NCBI RefSeq assembly: GCF_014650675.1
Contig: NZ_BMVK01000026.1
Coordinates: 1-64,000 of the forward strand
Length of the DNA: 64,000 nt
Reading direction: 5' to 3'
Source: Streptomyces anulatus
Lineage (GTDB): Bacteria; Actinomycetota; Actinomycetes; Streptomycetales; Streptomycetaceae
Shown: piece by piece, positions 52,384 through 60,854 of the stretch
Position numbering within the stretch: the first letter of the stretch is position 1
Layout of the letters: every line of letters begins with the position of its first letter
The notes under the pieces: model-generated
Database searches by the model: none
The model's input: only the letters and a program-made list of their open reading frames with translations
What the model was told of the DNA's origin: nothing
Program-made: the position numbers and the translations under genes

Positions 52384-52459
52384 ACGCCACTCGGGTGGCG
52401 TTTCTCCCCAACCTACGGGCCGATGTCCCCATTCGCCCTAAATAACACGAAAAGGGCGA
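52384..52459 (-). promoter_or_regulatory. Leader region of the WecA-like gene with two stems
   Basis: Two inverted repeats, ACGCCAC-TCGG-GTGGCGT (52384-52401) and TCGCCCT ... AGGGCGA (52433-52459), in an AT-richer patch upstream of the gene. They may be operator or attenuator elements; no firm promoter was chosen. Confidence 0.35.
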
Positions 52460-52567
52460 GGTATTGTTCTGCCACCCGGCCGCGGAACGACGCGGACCGA
52501 CCGGCCCATGACCTTCAAAGGGCATTCGTGCGAACGGAGTTGGGAGAGCGCGCGGCCGGAGGGGCCG

Positions 52568-52927
52568 TCAGCCCCCGAAGCCCCGTTCGGCGTTGCGCTC
52601 GGCGGCGGCGTGCCACCAGCGGGGCGGCGAGGGACCGGCGATCACGGCAGTGGGCTGATCGGGGTGCAGGCCCAGACCGCGCAGCGCGTCCGCGCGGACC
52701 CGGACGACGTACCGACCGTGCCAGTGCCCGTCCGCGCCGACGCCGCAAGCGAGATCGCAGCGGACGAGGTTCCCGGCGAAGGGCGTCCAGTCGATACCTC
52801 GGTCCCGCAGTCAGGCGCGGAGGGCAGCCGGGGGTCGCGGGCAGCCCGGCAGGTTCTCGTACGACACGACGGTCACCCACGCGGCGCTCGCCCCGTTCTC
52901 CGCCTTCTCCGCCCTCTCGGCACGCAT
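52568..52927 (-). pseudogene. Small uncharacterised gene with an in-frame TGA
   Basis: From ATG 52927 the frame reads MRAERAEKAENGASAAWVTV ... PPAALRA, hits TGA at 52813-52811 (codon 39), and continues LRDRGIDWTPFAGNLVRCDL ... AAERNAERGFGG to a stop at 52570-52568. A TGG-to-TGA change (Trp to stop) would explain it. It lies 16 bp after the YtcJ-like gene on the same strand. Family not recognised; a sequencing error is the other explanation. Confidence 0.6.
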
Positions 52928-52943
52928 GGCGCCGAGCGTAGCG

Positions 52944-54521
52944 TCACCTCGCGGCCAGGGCGTCACGGCCGTCCACGAAGGTCCCGACGACCTCGATGTC
53001 CCCGATCCGGGAGGGGTCCACGCGGTGCGGGTCGTCGCCCAGCACCACCAGGTCGGCGCGCATGCCCGGCGCGAGGGCGCCCGCCGACTCCTCCCAGCGG
53101 CAGGCGTGGGCGCCGGCGACCGTGTAGGCCCGCAGCGCCTCGTCGACGGTGACGGCCTCGTCCGGGCCGACGAGACGGCCCGAAGCGGAGGCGCGTTCGA
53201 CCATGAACTGGATCGCCCGCAGCGGTGAACCGTCCGCGACGGGGCGGTCCGAGCTGCCGACCAGGGTGACCCCGTGGTCCAGGAATCCCTTGCCCCGGTA
53301 CAGCCAGTCGGCCCGCTCCTCCCCCATCACCGTCGCGTAGTCGTCGCCGAAGTGGCGCAGGAAACTCGGCTGGACCACCGCGCTCACGCCGAGCCCGGCG
53401 AACCGGGGCAGCTGGTCGGGGCGGATCAGCCCGGCATGCTCGATGCGGTGACGCGCGTCCGGGCGGGGGCACAGCTTCTGGGCCCGCTCCAGCGCGTCCA
53501 GCGCGAGGTCGGCGGCGCGGTCCCCGATGGCGTGGACGGCGAGCTGCCAGCCCGCGAGGTGGCCGTCGACGATGAGGTCGGCGATCCGGCCGGGGTCGTC
53601 CTGGAAGCGTCCGACGTTGTCGGCCGTGCCCCCGTACGGGGAGGTGAGCGCCGCCGTACGCGCCATCATCCCGCCGTCGGTGTAGATCTTCAGCGCACCC
53701 AGGGACAGCCAGTCGTCGCCGAACCCGGTACGCAGGCCGAGGTCCAGGGCCCGGGGGAACCCGTCGTCGGCATGGGTGGTGCGGGGGCGCAGGGTGTCGC
53801 CGGACGCCATGAGCTGGATCCGCAGGGGCAGGCGGCCGCGGTCCCGGAGCAGTTGGTAGGCGCCCAGCTCGACCGGGCTGTGACCGAGGAGCCCGCCGCC
53901 GATGCCCGCCTCGGCACAGGCCGTGATCCCCTCGTCGAGGCAGGCCCGGGCGGCCAGCTCGATCGCGTCGGCCAGCTCCTCCTGGGAGTAGGGCAGCCGC
54001 AGCCGGCGGGCGGTGGTCATGGCGCTCTCGGCGAGGAAGCCGTTCTCGTGCGGCGTCCCGTCCGGCAGCAGCTCCAGCACGGCGGTGTTGACGACGCAGG
54101 CGTGCCCGGAGTCGTGCATCAGGAAGACCTTGCGGCCGTGGCTGACCCGGTCCAGTTCGGCGGCGGTCAGATGCCGGCCCAGGGCCCGCTGGTCGTACCC
54201 GGCGACGTCCACCCAGGCGCCCGACGGGGCCGGCCGCCGGGCCGCCGCGTCCACGACGGCGAGGATGTCCTCGACCCGCTCGCACGGGGCGACGCTCGGC
54301 GTGCCGGCCTTCAACCCGGTCCAGGCCAGGTGGACATGGCTGTCGATGAAGCCGGGCAGCACGGTGGCGCCGCCCAGGTCGACGACCTCGCGGGCGGGCA
54401 GGGAGGTCACGGCCTCGCCCACACCGACGACCCGCCCCCGCCAGATGCCCAGGTCGTGGGCGACGGGGTGCCGGGGGTCCATCGTGAGGATGCGCGCGTT
54501 CGTCAGTCGCGTACAGAGCAT
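52944..54521 (-). CDS. YtcJ-like amidohydrolase (family 3)
   Basis: 525 aa. Begins with the small beta domain (MLCTRLTNARILTMDPRHPV) and enters the metal-dependent barrel at FIDSHVHLAW (HxH). Other ligands or active-site segments are IYTDGGMMARTAAL, AVHAIGDRAADLALDA, HRIEHAGLI and VGSSDRPVADGSPL. Members hydrolyse exocyclic amides or related bonds; the true substrate is unknown for most. ATG 54521 chosen by homology of the N-terminus. Confidence 0.86.
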   Translation of the reverse strand: MLCTRLTNARILTMDPRHPVAHDLGIWRGRVVGVGEAVTSLPAREVVDLGGATVLPGFIDSHVHLAWTGLKAGTPSVAPCERVEDILAVVDAAARRPAPSGAWVDVAGYDQRALGRHLTAAELDRVSHGRKVFLMHDSGHACVVNTAVLELLPDGTPHENGFLAESAMTTARRLRLPYSQEELADAIELAARACLDEGITACAEAGIGGGLLGHSPVELGAYQLLRDRGRLPLRIQLMASGDTLRPRTTHADDGFPRALDLGLRTGFGDDWLSLGALKIYTDGGMMARTAALTSPYGGTADNVGRFQDDPGRIADLIVDGHLAGWQLAVHAIGDRAADLALDALERAQKLCPRPDARHRIEHAGLIRPDQLPRFAGLGVSAVVQPSFLRHFGDDYATVMGEERADWLYRGKGFLDHGVTLVGSSDRPVADGSPLRAIQFMVERASASGRLVGPDEAVTVDEALRAYTVAGAHACRWEESAGALAPGMRADLVVLGDDPHRVDPSRIGDIEVVGTFVDGRDALAAR

Positions 54522-54827
54522 GGGCAGTCCGTCCGTCGGAGGTCCTGGGGGCCTGACCGGCGCGGGACTTCTCGGAGCCGTACGGCCGTGAGGCCTCGCC
54601 GCCAAGATCTCCCGCCCGGCCGTCCGCCGGAATGTACTGCCGTGACGCGGGCGGGCACCATCGGTCCCCCGAACCGGACTTGAACCCGAGGTGGACCCGA
54701 GGTGGACCGAGTGCGGGGCGGGCCCCCGACGCAGCCGACCACCAACACCCCTATTGCCAACAGGCTTTGCGGGCCACCGGCCCGTCGGCGGACTCAACTG
54801 GCATGACCATCGGGCGCCGTTGATTTC
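54522..54827. other. Gene-free stretch before the first iron box
   Basis: 306 bp with no recognisable gene. An 11-bp direct repeat, CGAGGTGGACC twice in tandem near 54688-54710, is the only notable pattern. The divergent promoters of the YtcJ-like gene and of the iron-regulated unit probably lie here. Confidence 0.5.
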
Positions 54828-54846
54828 TTAGGTAAGGCTTGCTTTA
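54828..54846 (+). promoter_or_regulatory. Iron box (DmdR/IdeR type) 1
   Basis: TTAGGTAAGGCTTGCTTTA fits the 19-bp TTAGGTTAGGCTNNCCTAA consensus well in its left half and weakly in its right half. It lies before a truncated ORF and ddaH. Confidence 0.7.
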
Positions 54847-54880
54847 CTGATGCGCCAGTTGATCGTTCCCACAGAGGGCG

Positions 54881-55066
54881 GGCTTCTTCCACAAGCGCAC
54901 CGAGGAGGACAACCGCATCGGCTGGAACCGGCCCGCCGAAGACCTGGAGCGTCCGGTCCGCGACCGCGGGCCGGCGATCTCGCGCGTACGGACCGCGGAA
55001 GGCCACGAGCCGCCCGCGACCGAGTACTTCACCTCGATGGGCGGCTGTCCCACCGGCCGCCCCTGA
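54881..55066 (+). pseudogene. Truncated ORF, C-terminal remnant of an unknown protein
   Basis: The frame gives GFFHKRTEEDNRIGWNRPAE, then DLERPVRDRGPAIS and TEYFTSMGGCPTGRP to a stop at 55066, with protein-like codon use. There is no start codon, and stops occur just upstream at 54860. It reads like the last 60 residues of a larger gene whose 5' part was lost, leaving the iron box next to it. I do not recognise the family. Confidence 0.45.
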
Positions 55067-55083
55067 CGATCGGGACCCTACCC

Positions 55084-55896
55084 ATGCGTACCGCACGTGC
55101 CCGGCACTACCTCATGTGCCGGCCCACCTACTTCGACGTGGTCTACTCCATCAACCCGTGGATGGACCCGACGAAGCCCGTCGACACTCCGCTGGCCATC
55201 GCCCAGTGGGAGCGACTGCGCGAGGTCTACCTGAGCCTCGGGCACACCGTCGACACGATCGACCCGGTCCCCGGCCTCCCCGACATGGTCTTCGCGGCCA
55301 ACGGGGCGACCGTCGTCGACGGACGGGCCCTCGTGGCCCGGTTCCGCGACGCCGAGCGCATCGCCGAGGGCCCGGCGTACCACGACTGGCTGCGCGACAA
55401 CGGATACCCGCAGCCGCGCACGGCCGCGTTCGTCAACGAGGGGGAGGGCGACTATCTCCTGGCCGGCGACTGGCTACTGGCGGGCACCGGGTTCCGCAGC
55501 GACCCCCGCTCCCACGACGAGGCCCAGGAGTACTTCGGACGCCCGGTGATCGGGCTGACCCTCGTCGACCCCGACTACTACCACCTGGACACCGCCCTGA
55601 CCGTGCTCGACGAGCAGACGATCGCCTACTATCCGGCGGCCTTCTCCCCCGGCAGCCTGGCCGTGCTGCGACGGCTGTTCCCGGACGCCGTCCTCGCCTC
55701 CGCCGCCGACGCCGCCGTGTTCGGGCTGAACGCGACGTCGGACGGGTACAACGTGGTGCTGCCGCAGAACGCGACGGATCTGGCCGGGCAGCTGCGCGAG
55801 CGCGGGTTCCGCCCGGTCGGCGTGGACCTGTCGGAACTCCTCAAGGCGGGCGGCAGCGTGAAGTGCTGCACCCTGGAGCTGCGCGGGGAGGCCTGA
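55084..55896 (+). CDS. ddaH: Dimethylarginine dimethylaminohydrolase family protein
   Basis: 270 aa amidinotransferase-fold hydrolase. The substrate-site segments are MCRPTYFDVVYSINPWM and DMVFAANGATVVDG. The catalytic His is in YYHLDTALTVLD (about residue 164) and the catalytic Cys in GGSVKCCTLELRG near the C-terminus. The family splits methylated arginines to citrulline and methylamines, though some relatives act on other guanidines. Ribosome site before ATG 55084 is weak. It ends at a strong terminator. Confidence 0.87.
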   Translation: MRTARARHYLMCRPTYFDVVYSINPWMDPTKPVDTPLAIAQWERLREVYLSLGHTVDTIDPVPGLPDMVFAANGATVVDGRALVARFRDAERIAEGPAYHDWLRDNGYPQPRTAAFVNEGEGDYLLAGDWLLAGTGFRSDPRSHDEAQEYFGRPVIGLTLVDPDYYHLDTALTVLDEQTIAYYPAAFSPGSLAVLRRLFPDAVLASAADAAVFGLNATSDGYNVVLPQNATDLAGQLRERGFRPVGVDLSELLKAGGSVKCCTLELRGEA

Positions 55897-55901
55897 GCGG
55901 A

Positions 55902-55934
55902 CGGCCTCCCCGCGGTAATTCCGCGGGGAGGCCG
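55902..55934 (+). terminator. Terminator after ddaH
   Basis: CGGCCTCCCCGCGG, loop TAATT, CCGCGGGGAGGCCG: perfect 14-bp stem right after the stop codon. Confidence 0.8.
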
Positions 55935-55958
55935 CCGGGGCGTCGATACCGTGAACAC

Positions 55959-56372
55959 ATGACCACCGAGCCGAGGACCTTCCCTCCCCGCCCCTTGTCA
56001 GCGGTCAAGGCCGTGTACGCCCGCCAGGCCGGCTGCCCGTCCTCCTTCGCCCTGGCGGTGGCGGACTTCGAACCCTGGTCGGAGGGGGTGGAGTTCGAGA
56101 CGGCGGACACGAGCACGGTGCCGGGCTGGTCGGCCGCCGAGGTGTCCGAGCTGCACGAGGCCTTCGGCTCCGGCGTCCGCGAGGAACTGGAGGAGCTCGC
56201 GACGCTGGAACCCGGGACCACGGTGGCGGTCGCGGTCGTCCTGCGGTCCATCAAGGTGCACGAAGTGGACTCCCACCCCCGCGCGTTCCGGCATGCGGGG
56301 CGACAAGCCGTCCGGAACGCGTTGCTGGAAGCGTACGGCCCGCCGCCGACGCCCTGGCCGAGGCTGCCCTGA
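55959..56372 (+). CDS. Small protein of unknown function
   Basis: 137 aa, no membrane segment or signal. The C-terminal part SIKVHEVDSHPRAFRHAGRQ followed by AVRNALLEA faintly recalls domain IV of elongation factor G, but this is not enough for a call. ATG 55959 lies 25 bp after the ddaH terminator stem; the ribosome signal is weak. The gene ends 43 bp before the next iron box. Confidence 0.6.
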   Translation: MTTEPRTFPPRPLSAVKAVYARQAGCPSSFALAVADFEPWSEGVEFETADTSTVPGWSAAEVSELHEAFGSGVREELEELATLEPGTTVAVAVVLRSIKVHEVDSHPRAFRHAGRQAVRNALLEAYGPPPTPWPRLP

Positions 56373-56414
56373 GGCCGGGCTCCGCCCCACGGCCGGACCG
56401 GCGACCACCGAACG

Positions 56415-56434
56415 AAGTTAGGGTAACCTAACTT
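56415..56434 (+). promoter_or_regulatory. Iron box 2, abutting the AraC start codon
   Basis: AAGTTAGG-GTAA-CCTAACTT: perfect 8-bp arms, a close match to DmdR/IdeR sites. It ends one base before ATG 56436, so the regulator would cover the start region of the gene. Confidence 0.8.
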
Positions 56435-56435
56435 C

Positions 56436-57293
56436 ATGCCGATCACCGCCCCCCGCCACCCCCACGTCGAGGCCGCCTCGACGACCTCGACGGCCTGGGC
56501 CGAACCCCCGGCCGGCGGGGCCGAGGTGGCCGAGCCGTATCTGCTCACCACCGCGGTGTTCGACGACTCCGAACCGACGGGACCGGTGTCCTCGGGCGTA
56601 CACACGCACACCGACGCCCTGCTGGTCTGGCCGCACACCGGCTCGATCACCCTGCGCACCCGGAACACCGTGCGCCGCCTGCTCCCGGGACAGGGCGCCT
56701 GGCTTCCTCCCGGCACCCCGCACGCCGCGTCCCACGAGGCGGGAGGCATCAGCTGCTACACCTACGTGGCGCGACGGGCCGTCCCGCCGGGATGGTCCGC
56801 CGCCCGCCCGATGCGCGTGAGCCGCGCGCTCCAGGAGATGCTGCTGCACCTCGACGCGACCGCGATGCCCGACGACCTCCGGCTGCGGACGCAGCGCGTC
56901 ATCATCGAGATGCTGGAGGAGGACACCCTGCCGGCGATCGAGGTGCCCGTGCCGGAGGACCGGCGGATCCAGGTGCTGGCGGACGACGTCATGCGCGACC
57001 CGGAGAGCGACCTCTCCGTCGAGGGGTGGGCGGCCAGGCACGCGTTGAGCGTGCGCACCGTCACCCGGACGTTCAGCCGGGACGTCGGCATGCCGTTCGC
57101 CCGGTGGCGTTCACTGGTCCGGATGTCCGCCGCCACGGCCCTGCTCGCCCAGGGGCACCCGGTCAACCTCGTGGCACACCGCAGCGGTTACGCCACCACC
57201 AGCGCGTTCTGCGCGGCCTTCCGCCGGGTCACCGGCGCCAGCCCGACGGAGTATCTGCGCGAGCAGGCCGCTCCGGCGCCTGCCGCCCACTGA
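56436..57293 (+). CDS. AraC-family regulator of iron/siderophore genes
   Basis: 285 aa. An N-terminal cupin-like sensor domain (HTHTDALLVWPHTGSITLRT, LLPGQGAWLPPGTPHAASHE) is followed by two AraC HTH units at the C-terminus (WAARHALSVRTVTRTFSRDV; VAHRSGYATTSAFCAAFRRV, GASPTEYLRE). An iron box touches its start codon, and no Shine-Dalgarno is seen, so the mRNA may be leaderless. It likely controls the siderophore uptake genes that follow, as known AraC regulators of siderophore systems do. Confidence 0.87.
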   Translation: MPITAPRHPHVEAASTTSTAWAEPPAGGAEVAEPYLLTTAVFDDSEPTGPVSSGVHTHTDALLVWPHTGSITLRTRNTVRRLLPGQGAWLPPGTPHAASHEAGGISCYTYVARRAVPPGWSAARPMRVSRALQEMLLHLDATAMPDDLRLRTQRVIIEMLEEDTLPAIEVPVPEDRRIQVLADDVMRDPESDLSVEGWAARHALSVRTVTRTFSRDVGMPFARWRSLVRMSAATALLAQGHPVNLVAHRSGYATTSAFCAAFRRVTGASPTEYLREQAAPAPAAH

Positions 57294-57411
57294 CCCGGGG
57301 CCATCCCCGACGGCACGGGCCGAGGCCCGCCCGCCGGGTGGCCGATTCACGACACACCCTGGCCGGTACGCGACCCCTGAACGGGCCAGGCCTTCCTAGT
57401 GTCTCTCCAGG

Positions 57412-57430
57412 TGAGGGTTGCCTTACCTCA
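57412..57430 (+). promoter_or_regulatory. Iron box 3, siderophore uptake operon
   Basis: TGAGGGTTGCCTTACCTCA: TGAGG/CCTCA ends with a core close to the actinomycete iron-box consensus, 16 bp before the binding-protein start. Confidence 0.72.
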
Positions 57431-57445
57431 GAACCAAGGAGAGAC

Positions 57446-58534
57446 ATGTCGATATTCATCCCGGCCCGACGCGGGCCGGGCGCCCTGGTCCGCGCCCTGA
57501 CGGTGGCGGTCGCCGCCGTCGTCGTCCTGGCGGGCTGCGGTGGCAGCACCTCCGGCTCCGGCACCCCGGAGGGGAAGTCCGGGGCCGGGTCGGCCGCGTT
57601 CCCCGTGACCATCGAGCACGGCCACGGAAGCACGACGATCAAGCAGAAGCCGAAGCGCGTCGTGGCGGTCAGCTGGATGTCCCTGGACGTGGTCGCGGCC
57701 CTCGGCACCGTCCCCGTCGGCGTGGACGAGCAGTGGGGCGGCGACAAGCAGGGGTACACCCCGTGGTTCCGCAGCACGGTCGAGAAGCTCGGCGGACCGC
57801 TGCCCGAGACCCTCAACTACGGCGACGCGGGCGAGATCGACTTCGAGCAGATCCTCGCGCTGGAACCCGACCTCATCGTCGGCCTGTACTCCGGCATCAC
57901 CGACGTCGACTACAAGCGACTCTCCCAGATCGCCCCCACCGTCCCCTACCTCAAGAAGCCGTGGGACGGCGGAACCTGGCAGGAGATGACCCGGACCATC
58001 GGCACGGCGCTCGGCGAGACCGAGAAGGCCGAGAACCTCGTCACCGACGTCCAGGGGCAGTTGGCCGCGGTGACGAAGGACCACCCGGAGTTCAAGGGCA
58101 CCACCTTCGCCTACGGACTGGCCCTCGCTCCCGGCTCCACCGACGTCGGTCTCTACGTCGACTACGACGCCCGGGTCCGCCTGCTCACCGAGATGGGCTT
58201 CGAGAACACCCCCTCGATGGAGAAGATCGCCTCCACCGTCAAGGGCACGAACTGGTACGGCGGCATCAGCCTGGAGAAGCTCGACACCATCGACGCCGAC
58301 ATCTTCGTCGCGTGGGCCAACGGCGCCGACGAGGTCGAGCACACGCTCAAGGACCCGCTCTTCACCCGCTGGAAGCCGATCGCCGACCGCAAGTACGCCT
58401 TCGTCCAGGACCCGACCATGGGCATGGCCACCAGCGGTCCGTCGGTGCTCTCCATCCCGTGGGCGATCGACCGTTACGTCCCGATGCTCGCCGACGCCGT
58501 CGCGGGCAGGGGCAACACCGGCGCGGGCTCCTGA
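57446..58534 (+). CDS. Siderophore-binding lipoprotein (FecB/FepB-like)
   Basis: 362 aa. The signal peptide ends with lipobox VVVLAGCGG. The mature protein has the two-lobed siderophore-binding fold: PKRVVAVSWMSLDVVAALG, EQILALEPDLIVGLYSGI, GETEKAENLV and NWYGGISLEKLDTIDADIFV. Binds a ferric siderophore outside the membrane for the two permeases downstream. AAGGAG precedes ATG 57446. First gene of an iron-box-controlled operon. Confidence 0.9.
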   Translation: MSIFIPARRGPGALVRALTVAVAAVVVLAGCGGSTSGSGTPEGKSGAGSAAFPVTIEHGHGSTTIKQKPKRVVAVSWMSLDVVAALGTVPVGVDEQWGGDKQGYTPWFRSTVEKLGGPLPETLNYGDAGEIDFEQILALEPDLIVGLYSGITDVDYKRLSQIAPTVPYLKKPWDGGTWQEMTRTIGTALGETEKAENLVTDVQGQLAAVTKDHPEFKGTTFAYGLALAPGSTDVGLYVDYDARVRLLTEMGFENTPSMEKIASTVKGTNWYGGISLEKLDTIDADIFVAWANGADEVEHTLKDPLFTRWKPIADRKYAFVQDPTMGMATSGPSVLSIPWAIDRYVPMLADAVAGRGNTGAGS

Positions 58535-58582
58535 CCGCCGTCCGCCGCTCCGCCCAGGTGACGCCCTCCCCCAAGGACAACC

Positions 58583-59665
58583 ATGACCACCGCCCCGCCC
58601 ACGGGTGACCTCACCGCCGGTGCCGAGCGCGCCGAGCCGGGCCCGCGCGACGACGCGGGCCCGGCCCGACGCCACCGGCACCGGCTGCTGATCCTGCTCA
58701 CCGCCACCGCCCTGCTCCTCGTCGTCGCCGTGCTCAGCGTGATGATCGGGGCGCGCGCCATCGCTCCCGGCACCGTGTGGGACGCGCTGTTCCACTTCGA
58801 CGACTCCGACGAACACGTCATGGTGCGTGAACTACGGGTGCCGCGCACCGTGATCGGCCTGGTCACCGGCGCCGCGCTCGGCCTCAGCGGCGCGCTGATC
58901 CAGGCGTTCACCCGTAACCCCCTGGCCGATCCAGGCATCCTCGGCGTCAACGCGGGGGCGAGCCTCGCGGTGACGTTCGCGGTCGCCGTGCTCGGATACA
59001 CGGCCGCGGGCCAGTTCATCTGGTTCGCCCTGGGCGGGGCGTTCGGGCTCACCGTTCTCGTCTACGCCCTCGGCTCGATCGGGGCGGATCGCGGCACCCC
59101 GGTCAAACTCACCCTGGCGGGCGTCGCGTTCACCGCCGTGTGCGGCGGCTTCACCAGCGCCATGGCGCTCAAGAGCACGACCACCTTCGACGTCATGCGG
59201 TTCTGGGGCGTCGGCTCCATCGGCGGGCGGTCGCTCGACATCCTGCCGGTCGCCCTGCCGCTCATCGGCGCCGGCCTTCTGCTCGGACTGCTCAGCGCGG
59301 GATCGCTCAACGCCCTCGCGCTGGGCGACGACATCGCCCGCTCCCTGGGAACGCGCCTGGCGGTGACCCGGGTCGCGGTGATACTGGCCGTCACGCTGCT
59401 GGCCGGAACAGCGGTCGCGATCGCCGGTCCGATCTCGTTCGTCGGGCTCATGGTGCCGCACATCGTGCGCTGGTTCGTGGGACCCGACCAGCGCTGGATC
59501 CTGCCGGTCACCGTCATCGTCGCCCCCGCCTTCCTGCTGGTCGCCGACATCATCGGCCGCGTGGTGCTGCCCTCCGGGGAGCTGCGGGTCGGCCTCGTCA
59601 CGGCGCTCGTCGGCGCCCCCGTCCTCGTCGCCCTCGTCCGGCGGCGGAAGGTGAGCACCCTGTGA
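58583..59665 (+). CDS. Ferric siderophore permease 1 (FecCD family)
   Basis: 360 aa, about nine to ten membrane helices after a hydrophilic N-terminus of about 35 residues. Family motifs are LRVPRTVIGLVTGAALGLSG, ALIQAFTRNPLADPGILGVN and AGPISFVGLMVPHIVR near the end. Pairs with the next permease; the two genes overlap by 4 bp (GTGA). No FecE-type ATPase gene follows, so the ATPase must come from elsewhere. Confidence 0.9.
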   Translation: MTTAPPTGDLTAGAERAEPGPRDDAGPARRHRHRLLILLTATALLLVVAVLSVMIGARAIAPGTVWDALFHFDDSDEHVMVRELRVPRTVIGLVTGAALGLSGALIQAFTRNPLADPGILGVNAGASLAVTFAVAVLGYTAAGQFIWFALGGAFGLTVLVYALGSIGADRGTPVKLTLAGVAFTAVCGGFTSAMALKSTTTFDVMRFWGVGSIGGRSLDILPVALPLIGAGLLLGLLSAGSLNALALGDDIARSLGTRLAVTRVAVILAVTLLAGTAVAIAGPISFVGLMVPHIVRWFVGPDQRWILPVTVIVAPAFLLVADIIGRVVLPSGELRVGLVTALVGAPVLVALVRRRKVSTL

Positions 59666-60795
59666 GCACCCGCACCGCGTCCCAGCCCCCCGAGACCACG
59701 CCGCCGCCCATCGGGGCCGTACGCGCGCGGAGCCCGAAGAACCGGCCCGGCAAGGTCGATCCCGGCCGGGCCACCTGGACCCTGCGCCGCGGCGGGGTGG
59801 CGTTGCGCGTCGACCGGCGGGCCGTCCTCGTCTGCGCCGTCCTGACCGTCGTGGTCGCCGCCCTGGGCGTCGTGACCCTGGGCTCCGGGTCGATCTCCCT
59901 GACGCCCGTCCAGGTGCTGTCCGCCCTCCTCGACCCGGACGCCGACCCCCGGGCCCGCCTCGTCGTGGTGACGTGGCGGCTGCCCAGGCTGCTGTTCGCC
60001 GTGGTGTGCGGAGCGGCGCTCGCGATCAGCGGCGCCCTGTTCCAGTCGCTCACCAAGAATCCGCTCGGCTCCCCCGACGTCATCGGCTTCGCCTCCGGTT
60101 CGTACGCGGGCGCGAGTGTCGTGATGCTCCTGCTCGGGACCGCCAACTACCTGGCGGTGGCCTCGGGTTCGCTGATCGGCGGGGCCCTGACGGCGCTGCT
60201 GGTGTACCTGCTGGCCTACCGGGGCGGGCTGCGGCCGTTCCGGCTGATCATCGTCGGCATCGCCGTCGGAGCGTTCCTCGGCTCGCTCACGTCGATGCTG
60301 CTCCTCTCCGTCAGTCCGCAGCAGGCGATGCTCGCGGCCACCTGGGGCGCCGGTTCGCTCAGCGGGCTCGGCTTCGAGCAACTGCGCGCGACCGCCGTCG
60401 TGTTCGCCGTTCTGCTGGTCGGCGCCGCCCTCGTGGTACGTCCCCTGGTCCATCTGGAGATGGGGGACGACGCGGCTGTCGCGCTCGGGGTGCGTGCCCA
60501 GCGCGCCCGGCTGACCGCCACGGTCGTCGGCGTGGCGCTCACGGCGCTGGTGACCGCCGCGGCGGGCCCGATCGCCTTCATCGCCCTCGCCGCCCCGCAG
60601 ATCGCCCAGCGGCTGACGCGGAGTTCGACCACCCTGCGCATCGTGCCCGCCGCACTCGCCGGGGCGGCCGTCCTGGTCGGCGCGGACTTCATCGCCCAGC
60701 GCATCGATCTGCCGGTCGGCGTCGTCACGGTGTGCGTCGGCGGCGCGTACCTGGCCTGGCTGCTCGCGCGCCAGTACGCGGGCCGTCGTCGATGA
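59662..60795 (+). CDS. Ferric siderophore permease 2 (FecCD family)
   Basis: 377 aa. A hydrophilic N-terminus of about 50 residues leads into about nine membrane helices with WRLPRLLFAVVCGAALAISG, ALFQSLTKNPLGSPDVIG and AGPIAFIALAAPQIAQRLTR, the FecCD-family patterns. GTG start overlaps the stop of permease 1. A following gene could begin at its ATGA overlap (60792), but a better start lies at 60855. Confidence 0.9.
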   Translation: MSTRTASQPPETTPPPIGAVRARSPKNRPGKVDPGRATWTLRRGGVALRVDRRAVLVCAVLTVVVAALGVVTLGSGSISLTPVQVLSALLDPDADPRARLVVVTWRLPRLLFAVVCGAALAISGALFQSLTKNPLGSPDVIGFASGSYAGASVVMLLLGTANYLAVASGSLIGGALTALLVYLLAYRGGLRPFRLIIVGIAVGAFLGSLTSMLLLSVSPQQAMLAATWGAGSLSGLGFEQLRATAVVFAVLLVGAALVVRPLVHLEMGDDAAVALGVRAQRARLTATVVGVALTALVTAAAGPIAFIALAAPQIAQRLTRSSTTLRIVPAALAGAAVLVGADFIAQRIDLPVGVVTVCVGGAYLAWLLARQYAGRRR

Positions 60796-60854
60796 CCGCC
60801 CGGCGCACGCCTCCCCCGGCGCGGCCCACCCCCCTTCCTCCCGAGGAGCGAACC

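Noticed and set aside
57428..58816. 462-codon minus-strand open frame
   Set aside because: Antisense to the siderophore-binding lipoprotein.
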